Origin: Acidobacteriota bacterium
Lineage (GTDB): Bacteria > Acidobacteriota > Terriglobia > Terriglobales > Acidobacteriaceae
Reading direction: 5' to 3'
DNA length: 62,790 nucleotides
Assembly: GCA_003225005.1 (NCBI GenBank)
Contig: QIAN01000218.1
Location: 1 to 62,790 of the forward strand
Shown here piece after piece: positions 26,782-34,205 of the stretch. The translations under genes and the position numbers were made by a program. Under the pieces are notes generated by a model that had not been told where the DNA came from, did not search any database, and saw nothing but the letters and a program-made list of their open reading frames with translations. How positions within the stretch are numbered: the stretch's first letter is position 1; each line of letters begins with the position of its first letter.

Positions 26782-28413
26782 TTGGAGACCTCAGAAACCT
26801 TAAACAAGCACTCGCGGCCAGCGTTTCCGGTTGCCGGTTTGCAAAACGTCTTCTCCTTCCAGGTCCTGCTCGGAGCAACGCTAGCGCTCGGCGTGCTTCT
26901 TACCACGACCTCAGCGGGCTCAGGCAGGCTCTTTGCCGAAGGAGACGTATGGTGGCACGTTGCCACGGGCGAGAGCATTCTGTCGACCGGCCATGTGCCC
27001 CGCGTCGACCCCTACTCCTTCACCGCTCACGGGAACCCGTGGCTCGCCTATGAGTGGCTCGGAGAAATGGTCATGGCCCTGGCCGTACGCCTGGACTCCC
27101 TACAAGGGTTACAGATTTTACTCGTGCTGCTTTCCGTAATGCTGGTCTTGCTGACGTATTGCTACGCGTTGCTTCGGACGCGGAACCCCCTCGGCTCCGC
27201 CGCGGCAGTCGCCATACTCCTGCAAGTGGAACAGCCCATGTTCACTCTGCGCCCGCAGATGCTGGGATACATCTTCCTGATGCTCACCTTGATATCCCTG
27301 GATCTGTTCAAACAGGAGCGCCTGAAATCGCTCTGGTTTCTTCCCGTGCTGTTTGCGGTGTGGGTTAATACGCACGGCAGCTTCGTGCTCGGCTTGTTTT
27401 TTCTCGCGTGCTACTGGGCGGGCGGACTGGTGGGCCTTCAGTGGGGGAACCTGAGGGCAGATCGGTGGCCACAGGCAAAGAGACGACATTTGTTGCTGGT
27501 CTCCCTGCTGAGCGGCCTTGCCGTTTTGCTCACGCCTTACGGCGCGCGGCTGGCGGCCTACCCGTTCCAACTAATGCATTCGCAGCCCCTTAATGTATTT
27601 TTTGTTGTGGAATGGAGGCAGCTTGATCTGTCCACCTGGTGGGGTCAGGCGTTTCTGCTGCTAGTGCTGGCTTGGATCGCCGCTCAGGTAATTTCTCCGA
27701 TCGTCTATCCCCTGGAAATCATTGCACCGTTGCTGGCCGTGACTTATGAGTGCTTCATTCACAACAGGTTCCTTTTGCTGTTTGTCCCTCTATTTGCCCC
27801 GGTTCTCGCAACATATCTGGCACGGCTGCTGCCTGCCTACAACGCCGCCAAGGAAAGTTACGCAATGAATGCCGTGTTCATCGTGGCGATCCTCGCCGGC
27901 GGTATAGCGCTCATGCCTTCCAATAGGAAGTTGCAGGAGACGCTCCGCCGCGCTTATCCCGTTGGTGCTGTCGACTATCTTCGGGCTCATCCAATGGATA
28001 GCGGCATGTTCAACAACGACCACTGGGGTGGCTTCTTGATCTGGTCATTAGGGCCGCAACATCAGGTTTTCATCGACGGCAGGCTCGACATCTACGAATA
28101 TGCCGGCGTGCTGGCAGACTACATCTCGATCGCCCGGGCGGATCAGAGTGCTTTTGTGCTATTGCAAAAGTATGCCGTCAGGGCATGTTTGCTGCCACGT
28201 GAAGGCCCTCTGGTCGCAAAGCTTGCCGGCTCCTCCGAATGGGAGAAGGCGTATGAGGACGATCACAGCGTCATTTTCCTGCGAAGAGCGATGAACGCTT
28301 CCCGGCAGGAATTGCAGCGTAGGAATTGGCAGTCAGCTAAGACGCGGCTGGATGTCGCGGCCTTTCTTCCAGAGCCGAGCCGTTTCTATACCAACGAAGA
28401 GCAACGTAAATAA
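26782..28413 (+). CDS. Polytopic GT-C-like membrane protein, paralogue of the 8177 gene
   Basis: 543 residues. It starts with TTG, with AGGAG six bases upstream. About ten membrane helices; first loop EGDVWWHVATGESIL then VPRVDPYSFTAHGNPWLAYEW, the same pattern as the gene at 8177. The C-terminal region has GGFLIW...VFIDGRLDIYEYAGVLADY, also shared. The C-terminal tail overlaps the convergent next gene by 81 bases, an unusually long overlap for convergent genes. A surface-glycan step is likely; no direct evidence for donor or acceptor. Confidence 0.78.
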   Translation: METSETLNKHSRPAFPVAGLQNVFSFQVLLGATLALGVLLTTTSAGSGRLFAEGDVWWHVATGESILSTGHVPRVDPYSFTAHGNPWLAYEWLGEMVMALAVRLDSLQGLQILLVLLSVMLVLLTYCYALLRTRNPLGSAAAVAILLQVEQPMFTLRPQMLGYIFLMLTLISLDLFKQERLKSLWFLPVLFAVWVNTHGSFVLGLFFLACYWAGGLVGLQWGNLRADRWPQAKRRHLLLVSLLSGLAVLLTPYGARLAAYPFQLMHSQPLNVFFVVEWRQLDLSTWWGQAFLLLVLAWIAAQVISPIVYPLEIIAPLLAVTYECFIHNRFLLLFVPLFAPVLATYLARLLPAYNAAKESYAMNAVFIVAILAGGIALMPSNRKLQETLRRAYPVGAVDYLRAHPMDSGMFNNDHWGGFLIWSLGPQHQVFIDGRLDIYEYAGVLADYISIARADQSAFVLLQKYAVRACLLPREGPLVAKLAGSSEWEKAYEDDHSVIFLRRAMNASRQELQRRNWQSAKTRLDVAAFLPEPSRFYTNEEQRK

Positions 28414-29496
28414 CGCTCCCAGGTAAAAGCTATCTCGGGCAAACCAGAAGATCGCGAATCCTGACAGCGAAGCAGAAACCAGAGCTGCGCGAACCCAGTC
28501 TCTTCCGGCAATGGCCTCGTTAATTGCGAGGAGCAAGGGCATGGCTAGAACGCTTACATCGTGCAGAAACAAGTAGTACGTCGCTAGAGCGCTTACGGAA
28601 ACTGCTAAAAGAAGCTTGTGCCGCGCATCCTGCCTGGCGCCCACCACCGCCGCAACGACAAAAATTGAAAGCGATACCAGCCCCAGCGGAATAATACCCA
28701 GGCCGAAAGCTGAACAGAGACCACGCAAATTCGGCATACGGCGTATCAGCAACCAGATCGAGATGCCGCTCATTTGTCGCAGCAAGTTTGCATACTGTAC
28801 CTGGGCGGCAATTCCAGTGATCGTGGCCGATATACCCAGGATCACCGCCGAGCCTATAGTCCAGCCGGCAACAAACTTCAAGCCGCGCCACAGCAGGAAA
28901 AGGACAACGATCGGCAGCAGGACTTGGAACCGGAACATGCCCAACCCCAACAGAATTCCCGCCTGGAGTTCGTGCGTTACGATGAGGCGGTAGGCCATCA
29001 CTAAGATCAGCAGGAGGAACAGAGAGTCCTGGCCCGCGAGAATCGTGAACGCGACCGGCATAAATCCCAGGAGCAGGGCCGGAGGTATCCATTGAGGGCC
29101 TAACAGTGACAGATCGGAAAGGCAGGGACTAAGCAGGAAATAAATCAATCCCAGAATCGCCAAATTCACTCCGGCCCAGACAAGATAGGCCGTGCGATAC
29201 GAAAGAAATGAAAGCGGCACAAAAACGGCGGCCTCGTAGGCGGGATGTAGAAACGGCACCGCGGCGTTATCGGAAGCGATCTTCTCATCCTGATTGCGGC
29301 GGATAGCGGCGAAATTGTAAATATCTCTCCTTTGGCCGGTGCGCAACATGTATCCAGGGGTATAGAACACTCGAAGATCGGACTGCAACGCTAGTGTCTC
29401 GGAGCGGAGAGAAAGCCAGGAGGGAATCTGAACGCCCACTAACGCAGCCGGGACCGCCATGGCCACGGCTAACACGTAATACGGAATGGGCTTCAC
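28333..29496 (-). CDS. GT87 / DUF2029 family membrane protein
   Basis: 387 residues with about nine membrane helices. The loop LQSDLRVFYTPGYMLRTGQRRDIYN is GT87-like (compare DSIQYWAAGKLLVHRQNPY in the 25061 gene). It overlaps the PAP2 gene by ATGA at 29493-29496 and is translationally coupled to it. GT87 members transfer mannose or related sugars from a polyprenyl phosphate. The coupling suggests that the PAP2 enzyme recycles or dephosphorylates the lipid carrier for this transferase. Confidence 0.8.
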   Translation of the reverse strand: MKPIPYYVLAVAMAVPAALVGVQIPSWLSLRSETLALQSDLRVFYTPGYMLRTGQRRDIYNFAAIRRNQDEKIASDNAAVPFLHPAYEAAVFVPLSFLSYRTAYLVWAGVNLAILGLIYFLLSPCLSDLSLLGPQWIPPALLLGFMPVAFTILAGQDSLFLLLILVMAYRLIVTHELQAGILLGLGMFRFQVLLPIVVLFLLWRGLKFVAGWTIGSAVILGISATITGIAAQVQYANLLRQMSGISIWLLIRRMPNLRGLCSAFGLGIIPLGLVSLSIFVVAAVVGARQDARHKLLLAVSVSALATYYLFLHDVSVLAMPLLLAINEAIAGRDWVRAALVSASLSGFAIFWFARDSFYLGALFTLLFVGIETARLWKKGRDIQPRLS

Positions 29497-30221
29497 AATT
29501 GGGATTCGCCTCTCTCGAGCCGGCCGGCGTTAGCGCGAGATGTAATTGCGTTGAAAACTGGCAGATAGCTCTTGTAGTGGCGAGCCATCCACTGAATTGC
29601 AAGCGTATAAGGCACGGCCGCAATCAGATCAACCAGGTAATGTTCTCTCAAAGCCAGAGTGGCAACGACCGTCAACGCAACGTTGACCCATAGCCCCAGG
29701 CGCAACCGCATTGAGCGCGCATTGATGGCAATCAAAAGCGCCCATGTCAAGTGCATCGATGGCATGCAGTTGTCTGGAGCAGACGTCGGGACCTGAAGGG
29801 TCCAGTCAAAGTGTCCAGGACCCACCGCTGGAAACAAGCCGTAAAAGACAAAACATACACAGCCTGCCAACAAAACGGCCCGGCGCATCAAAAGATCTTG
29901 CTCGAGAACCCAAGCAAACCCGATCAGAGCAGGCAGGGAAACGTAGGCGAGGATGACGATCACAGACACAAGCCAATGATGGGAAATCGCGTCCGCGAAC
30001 GCCACTGGATTGAACCCCAACAGCGCATCTGCCCGAAAGAATGCTGCGTCGTAGGTGCGGGTCATTTTTTGAGCCAACAGAATGGTCAGTTGGGTTCCGA
30101 CCGCGACATAGACCGTGTAACCGATCACCGTCGTCAGATCCAGCCACCGGCGGCGTTGATCCCGCCGGAACATGGCAACCAGCAAAATCAGAATCGCTCC
30201 CGTCCATGGAACCATGCCCAC
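29493..30221 (-). CDS. PAP2-superfamily phosphatase, inositol-phosphotransferase-like
   Basis: 242 residues, about six membrane helices. The PAP2 motif PSMH (154-157) and the third motif RExxHYxxD, here REHYLVD (192-198), are intact; the first motif is weak, as in the PAP2_3 subgroup that includes sphingolipid and phosphotransferase enzymes. The likely roles are removal of phosphate from a polyprenyl or phospholipid carrier, or phosphotransfer to a lipid. It is the first gene of a two-gene operon with the GT87 gene. The start ATG lies 522 bases from flp1 on the other strand, leaving a long region for divergent promoters. Confidence 0.82.
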   Translation of the reverse strand: MGMVPWTGAILILLVAMFRRDQRRRWLDLTTVIGYTVYVAVGTQLTILLAQKMTRTYDAAFFRADALLGFNPVAFADAISHHWLVSVIVILAYVSLPALIGFAWVLEQDLLMRRAVLLAGCVCFVFYGLFPAVGPGHFDWTLQVPTSAPDNCMPSMHLTWALLIAINARSMRLRLGLWVNVALTVVATLALREHYLVDLIAAVPYTLAIQWMARHYKSYLPVFNAITSRANAGRLERGESQL

Positions 30222-30742
30222 TCCTTCGCGCCAGTCACTTTCGTCTTAGCGAGCCGCGTTTTCCGCCGACTGCTATGACCGCGGTTTTCACGTTTGGGAT
30301 CCGCGAATGCTAAATTGGCCCCTTGAGTCATCCCGCAATATCGCGACGCAAGTCTTTGGCCCTTTCAGTGAAAGCATCGGCGTTGTAAAGGTCATATTTT
30401 GGGGATTTTAGGCAGGGCACCCCTACTCGCAGCCCTAGTAGCGTCACGCCCTGTAAACAAAAGTATTCACATGGGCCTATAACAGCATTCCTGTAGATAA
30501 CAGTCGAAAACCCATAGGTCAGCAGGATATGGCTCGAGAAAGCTGGCCATTTGCCGGGTGCGGTTTATGCCGTAGGAAGTCTTTTTAACACAATAAGATG
30601 GAGCCAAATCAACGCTGCCACGATGATGACGCGTTTTGGCCCTACAAATGCTCCAGGGATGACTGTCAACTAGTACCCCACGCCCACCCCTAGGCGCTGG
30701 AACAGCCGAAAAACTATTTCACACCTTTAAAGGAGAAAAACA
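30222..30742. other. Long upstream region of the Tad pilin operon
   Basis: About 520 bases without a gene. It holds the candidate sigma-54 promoter at 30636-30651 and an 80-base leader to flp1. I looked for c-di-GMP riboswitch cores here and saw none. The length suggests room for activator sites. Confidence 0.5.
30636..30651 (+). promoter_or_regulatory. Candidate sigma-54 (-24/-12) promoter
   Basis: TTGGCCCTACAAATGC keeps TTGGC at -24 and GC at -12 with the required 10 bases between GG and GC; consensus is TTGGCACG-N4-TTGC, so there are three differences. Transcription would start near 30663, about 80 bases before flp1. It fits the sigma-54 activator encoded with the tadE/tadG genes. Confidence 0.4.
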
Positions 30743-30919
30743 ATGTAGAATCTGATTCTGAAACTGCACAAGGACGAAGCTGGTCAGGGCCTGGTGGAAT
30801 ACGCGCTAATCATCGCTTTGATTGCCTTCGCTGCGGTAGTCGGAATGAACAGCTTGGCTACCGATATCAACACCGCGTTCAGTAAGATCGGTTCGGTGCT
30901 TGACGTCAATATCCCGTAA
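30743..30919 (+). pseudogene. flp1: Flp/Fap pilin gene with a stop codon at codon 2
   Basis: After AAAGGAG and a well-placed ATG (30743), the next codon is TAG, then the frame reads NLILKLHKDEAGQGLVEYALIIAL and on to a stop at 30917-30919, 58 residues in all. The pilin region is nearly the same as in the next gene (31082): prepilin cleavage after DEAG, Glu at +5 of the mature protein (QGLVE), and the same C-terminus (SVLDVNIP). Nothing else is broken. Either the gene is silent because of a CAG to TAG change, the stop is read through or suppressed, or translation starts at a nearby codon such as CTG (30752). Confidence 0.85.
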
Positions 30920-30941
30920 TTTCGGGAACATCAAGAGTTTT

Positions 30942-30985
30942 GTTTGTCCGGGACCCGTGAAGTTCGAGCGGGGGCCCGGACAAAC
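30942..30985 (+). terminator. Strong hairpin between the two pilin genes
   Basis: A perfect 11-base inverted repeat: GTTTGTCCGGG at 30942-30952 and CCCGGACAAAC at 30975-30985, extendable by about three more pairs inside. No T-run follows, so it is not a classic intrinsic terminator on this strand. A role in processing, partial termination or stability of the flp1 message is plausible. Confidence 0.6.
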
Positions 30986-30991
30986 ACTGAT

Positions 30992-31021
30992 GTTGAATAG
31001 CAAGTGGTTGAATAGCAAGTG
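30992..31021 (+). repeat. Two tandem copies of a 15-base repeat
   Basis: GTTGAATAGCAAGTG occurs twice in a row, exactly, just upstream of the second pilin gene. Confidence 0.9.
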
Positions 31022-31081
31022 CAAGACCTGCCGTGATCCACTCCCCCCACGCCGGAAAAACCGAATCCTGAGGAGGATGAG

Positions 31082-31270
31082 ATGACCAGTCTAATTCTGC
31101 GATCGGTGAGTCAGCTGCACAGAGACGAAGCTGGTCAGGGTCTTGTGGAATACGCACTAATCATTGCCCTGATTGCCTTCGCTGCCGTTGTCGGGATGAA
31201 CACCCTGGCGACCGATATCAACACCGCATTTAGCAAGATCGGATCGGTACTCGACGTTAACATCCCGTAG
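31082..31270 (+). CDS. flp2: Flp-type pilin
   Basis: 62 residues. A short basic leader (to about residue 18) ends in DEAG, then QGLVEYALIIALIAFAAVVG: cleavage after the Gly by CpaA, Glu at +5 and the Flp helix. The C-terminus is DINTAFSKIGSVLDVNIP. This is the main structural subunit of the Tad pilus. GAGGAGG lies five or six bases before the ATG. It is followed by cpaA after 137 bases. The twin gene flp1 is disrupted at codon 2, so this copy is probably the one used. Confidence 0.93.
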   Translation: MTSLILRSVSQLHRDEAGQGLVEYALIIALIAFAAVVGMNTLATDINTAFSKIGSVLDVNIP

Positions 31271-31407
31271 TTCTGGAATGACACCGATTCTGTTTGCCTG
31301 ATGCCCCGGGTTACCTGTTGAGCTCGGAGAAACGAAATCGAGGCTTGGAATTCTAAAGCTTCCACGACTGACTTTCCGGGCTGCGGCGGGTCTGAAAGAG
31401 AGCGCTA

Positions 31408-31935
31408 GTGGAGAAATACTCTTTGGTCGGCGCGGTTCTGGTGGCCATGGTGGGAGCAGTCATCGACGTTCGCAGCGCTCGCATTCCCAACCGGCTAACC
31501 TATACCGCCCTGGTGGCGGCATTGATGTTGCGGACCGCTGTTCTAGGCCTCTCTGGACTCAAAAGCGGCGCACTCGGCATGCTCGTGGCGGGTGGTCTGT
31601 TTCTGATGCTGTTTGTGTTAGGGGCCATGGGGGGCGGAGATATGAAGCTGATGGCCGCGGTTGGAGCGTGGGTGGGCAGCACGCAGGTGATGATGTTGAT
31701 TCTGACAGCTGCATTGGCGGGTGGGGTTCTGGCAATCGGACGTATGATCTTCAGCAAAGCAGTCGGACAGACTCTTCGCAATATAATGCACCTCATATAC
31801 TATCGTCTTACTTCCGGACTGCAGCCACATCCTGAATTGAATGTGCAATCGTCGGGCGCGCAAAGAGTGCCCTTCGGGGTAGCGATCGCAGTGGGCGCAT
31901 TAGCGTGCGCCAGTCACGCAATCTGGTGGAGGTGA
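31408..31935 (+). CDS. cpaA: Prepilin peptidase (CpaA/TadV)
   Basis: 175 residues starting with GTG. An A24-family aspartic peptidase with the two catalytic Asp residues at 20 (AVIDVRSARIPN) and 78 (GGGDMKLMAAVG) and about five membrane helices. It cleaves and may methylate the Flp prepilins next door. The C-terminal tail is longer than usual (about 40 residues after the last core helix), ending in another short hydrophobic stretch. The end overlaps the ribosome site of cpaB. Confidence 0.92.
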   Translation: MEKYSLVGAVLVAMVGAVIDVRSARIPNRLTYTALVAALMLRTAVLGLSGLKSGALGMLVAGGLFLMLFVLGAMGGGDMKLMAAVGAWVGSTQVMMLILTAALAGGVLAIGRMIFSKAVGQTLRNIMHLIYYRLTSGLQPHPELNVQSSGAQRVPFGVAIAVGALACASHAIWWR

Positions 31936-31956
31936 TTTACGAACCCGAAACGAATT

Positions 31957-32796
31957 ATGGTCGCATTTGTGATGGCCGCGATCTTGGCCACGGCACTCAC
32001 ATGGATGGTGTTCAAACGCTTGCGGGCAGGCCAGCAGCGCCCGGTGATCCAGATTGTAGCTGCGGTGAACGACCTTCCTGCGGGAGTGGCGCTGACGGAC
32101 AAAGACGTAGCCCTGGTCGACTGGCCCAGCGACATGGCGCTACCGGGTTCTTATACGAAGAAAGAGGAAGTCCTTGGACATCCCTTGATTCATTCGCTTG
32201 GGGCAAAAGAACCGATCTTGAAAAGGGATCTGGGACTCGAGGGATCGGGAATTGGACTGTCCACCAAGATTCCGCCAGGAATGAGAGCGACGGCGATAAA
32301 GTCCAATGAAATCGTAGGCGTGGCGGGATTTCTGTATCCCGGATCTCACGTCGACGTACTGTGCACCATTAATATGCCTAACATGCCTAACATGCCGAAT
32401 GGCGGGGGCACAATTACCCAGACAGTGCTACAGGATGTCGAGGTCCTGACCGCGGGACAGACCATTGAACCGGATCCGCAAGGCAAGCCCCAGCAGGTGG
32501 ACGTGGTGACCCTGCTGTTGACTCCGGAGGATTCGCAAAAACTGCAACTCGCCAGCACCCAGGGATCGATTCAGTTTGTGTTGCGGAATGGCACCGATAC
32601 GAAGACCGCGGAGCTGCGTGGCACACGCCTCGACCAAATCGTGCCCATGCCCAAACCTGCGGCTGCTGTCGTGAAACGCGGGAAACGGATCGTCGTCAAG
32701 TCCCAGCCCACCTACGTGCTAGAGGTGATTCAGGGCACCAAGACGACAGTTCACAAATTCAACGCAGATGAGAAGGCAACGGAAAAACCACAATGA
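31957..32796 (+). CDS. cpaB: Tad pilus assembly protein CpaB (RcpC)
   Basis: About 279 residues from the ATG at 31957. It has one N-terminal helix, a SAF domain (about 25-90) and the Flp pilus-assembly CpaB domain. A short repeat of MPN (three copies of a 9-base unit near 32372-32400) sits in a loop. The natural start is probably further up: GGAGGTGA (31928-31935) is followed after the right distance by ACG at 31939, and translation from there adds T-N-P-K-R-I before M, exactly the usual CpaB N-terminus. ATG to ACG mutation, or rare ACG initiation, is the simplest reading. The stop overlaps cpaC (ATGA). Confidence 0.9.
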   Translation: MVAFVMAAILATALTWMVFKRLRAGQQRPVIQIVAAVNDLPAGVALTDKDVALVDWPSDMALPGSYTKKEEVLGHPLIHSLGAKEPILKRDLGLEGSGIGLSTKIPPGMRATAIKSNEIVGVAGFLYPGSHVDVLCTINMPNMPNMPNGGGTITQTVLQDVEVLTAGQTIEPDPQGKPQQVDVVTLLLTPEDSQKLQLASTQGSIQFVLRNGTDTKTAELRGTRLDQIVPMPKPAAAVVKRGKRIVVKSQPTYVLEVIQGTKTTVHKFNADEKATEKPQ

Positions 32797-34205
32797 TGAA
32801 ATCCAAGCTTGGGTACCACGTGTGTTTTCTTCTCGCGATCGGCGCTTTTGCGGCCGGACAGAGCGCGCCGGCAGCGGCGTCACCCGCTGAAGGAGAAACG
32901 ATGCACGTGCTGGTTGGCAAATCTCTGGTCATCAATGTTCAAGCGCCGCTGAGCCGCGTGCTCTCGAGCAATCCCGCGGTGGTCGAAACCATGGCGACCT
33001 CTCCCACACAGGTAGTGGTCGAAGGGAAAGCGGCGGGCAATAGCAGCTTGATTCTCTGGGACGCGTCGGGGCGATCGCAGATCCTGGATGTTGCGGTGGA
33101 TATTGACATTGCGGGATTGCGGAATGCGATTCAGCGCTCCTATCCGAAAGAGCAATTGGACGTCGAGGCTGACGCTGGCCGACTTGTGCTGACGGGAACC
33201 GCCTCGAATGCCCACATCGTAGAAGACTTGAGCAAGATGGCGGGGGCTTACTCGGCTCAAGTCGTCAACTCGGTTCGAGTGCCCCTGGCTCACGAACGCC
33301 AAGTGGTGCTCGAGGTCAAATTTGCGGAAGTCGATCGGACGGCACTGTTGCAACTGGGAGCTAACTACTTTACTCCCGGTATCGGTCACACCACGGGAAC
33401 CCTGAGCACGGGACAATTTGGAGGAACGACGGTCTCAACCAGTTCTGCGACCACCACGACCGTGGGAAACACGACTGCGACTTCGGTCACGGCCACTCCT
33501 CCCACCCTCAATCTCACCAACCCTCTGAACCTTTTTCTATTCCGCAGCGATATCAACTTTGGGGTTGCGATCCAGGCTCTGCAGGCGCGCGATGTGCTCG
33601 AGATTCTCGCGGAGCCGAATCTGATGGCGATCAGTGGCCAGAAAGCTACATTCCTGGCCGGCGGTGAATTTCCTTTCCCGGTGGTTTCGGGTTCGACGGG
33701 CTTACCTACCGTCACGATTAGTTTCAGGCCCTTTGGCGTGAAGTTGGACTTCACCGCTTTTGTCCAGGACGATAACACTCTTCGTCTGCACGTGGCCCCC
33801 GAGGTCAGCACGCTAGACTTCTCCCAGGCGTTAACTCTCTCTGGTTTTACAGTGCCAGCAATTTCCACCCGGCGCGCTGAGACGGAAGTCGAACTTAAGG
33901 ATGGCCAATCGTTCGGCATCGCCGGGTTGCTTGATCACCGGGCCACAACGCAGTTGAGTAAGATTCCGGGAATCGGGGATATCCCAATATTGGGACAGCT
34001 GTTCCGTTCAAGGTCAATCAATAAGAACAATACCGAACTGCTCGTGTTAGTGACGCCGCACATTGTGGATCCGGTTCACGTAGACGCGCCTCTTCCCGCG
34101 CCGCCAAAGCTCGCAGTTCCATTCCTCGACCCCGCGAAGTTCGATAAACAGGCCCCAGGCAACAAAGAAGTAGGTACTGCTCCGGCAGCTACGGGAGTGA
34201 AATGA
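32793..34205 (+). CDS. cpaC: Tad secretin CpaC (RcpA)
   Basis: 470 residues with a signal peptide (about 1-25), an N-terminal pilus N-domain (HVLVGKSLVINVQAPLSRV), a BON domain (about 110-165) and the C-terminal secretin domain (VPAISTRRAETEVELKDGQSF near 360-380, then IPILGQLFRS). It forms the outer-membrane channel of the Tad machine. It overlaps cpaB by four bases and cpaE by four bases, so the three are translationally coupled. A Thr/Ser-rich tract (about 205-235) sits before the secretin core. Confidence 0.93.
   Translation: MMKSKLGYHVCFLLAIGAFAAGQSAPAAASPAEGETMHVLVGKSLVINVQAPLSRVLSSNPAVVETMATSPTQVVVEGKAAGNSSLILWDASGRSQILDVAVDIDIAGLRNAIQRSYPKEQLDVEADAGRLVLTGTASNAHIVEDLSKMAGAYSAQVVNSVRVPLAHERQVVLEVKFAEVDRTALLQLGANYFTPGIGHTTGTLSTGQFGGTTVSTSSATTTTVGNTTATSVTATPPTLNLTNPLNLFLFRSDINFGVAIQALQARDVLEILAEPNLMAISGQKATFLAGGEFPFPVVSGSTGLPTVTISFRPFGVKLDFTAFVQDDNTLRLHVAPEVSTLDFSQALTLSGFTVPAISTRRAETEVELKDGQSFGIAGLLDHRATTQLSKIPGIGDIPILGQLFRSRSINKNNTELLVLVTPHIVDPVHVDAPLPAPPKLAVPFLDPAKFDKQAPGNKEVGTAPAATGVK

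Noticed and set aside
30291-30742. Possible c-di-GMP riboswitch before the pilin genes
   Set aside because: Some GGCA and GCC pieces suggested it, but no conserved GEMM core or tetraloop pairing was found.
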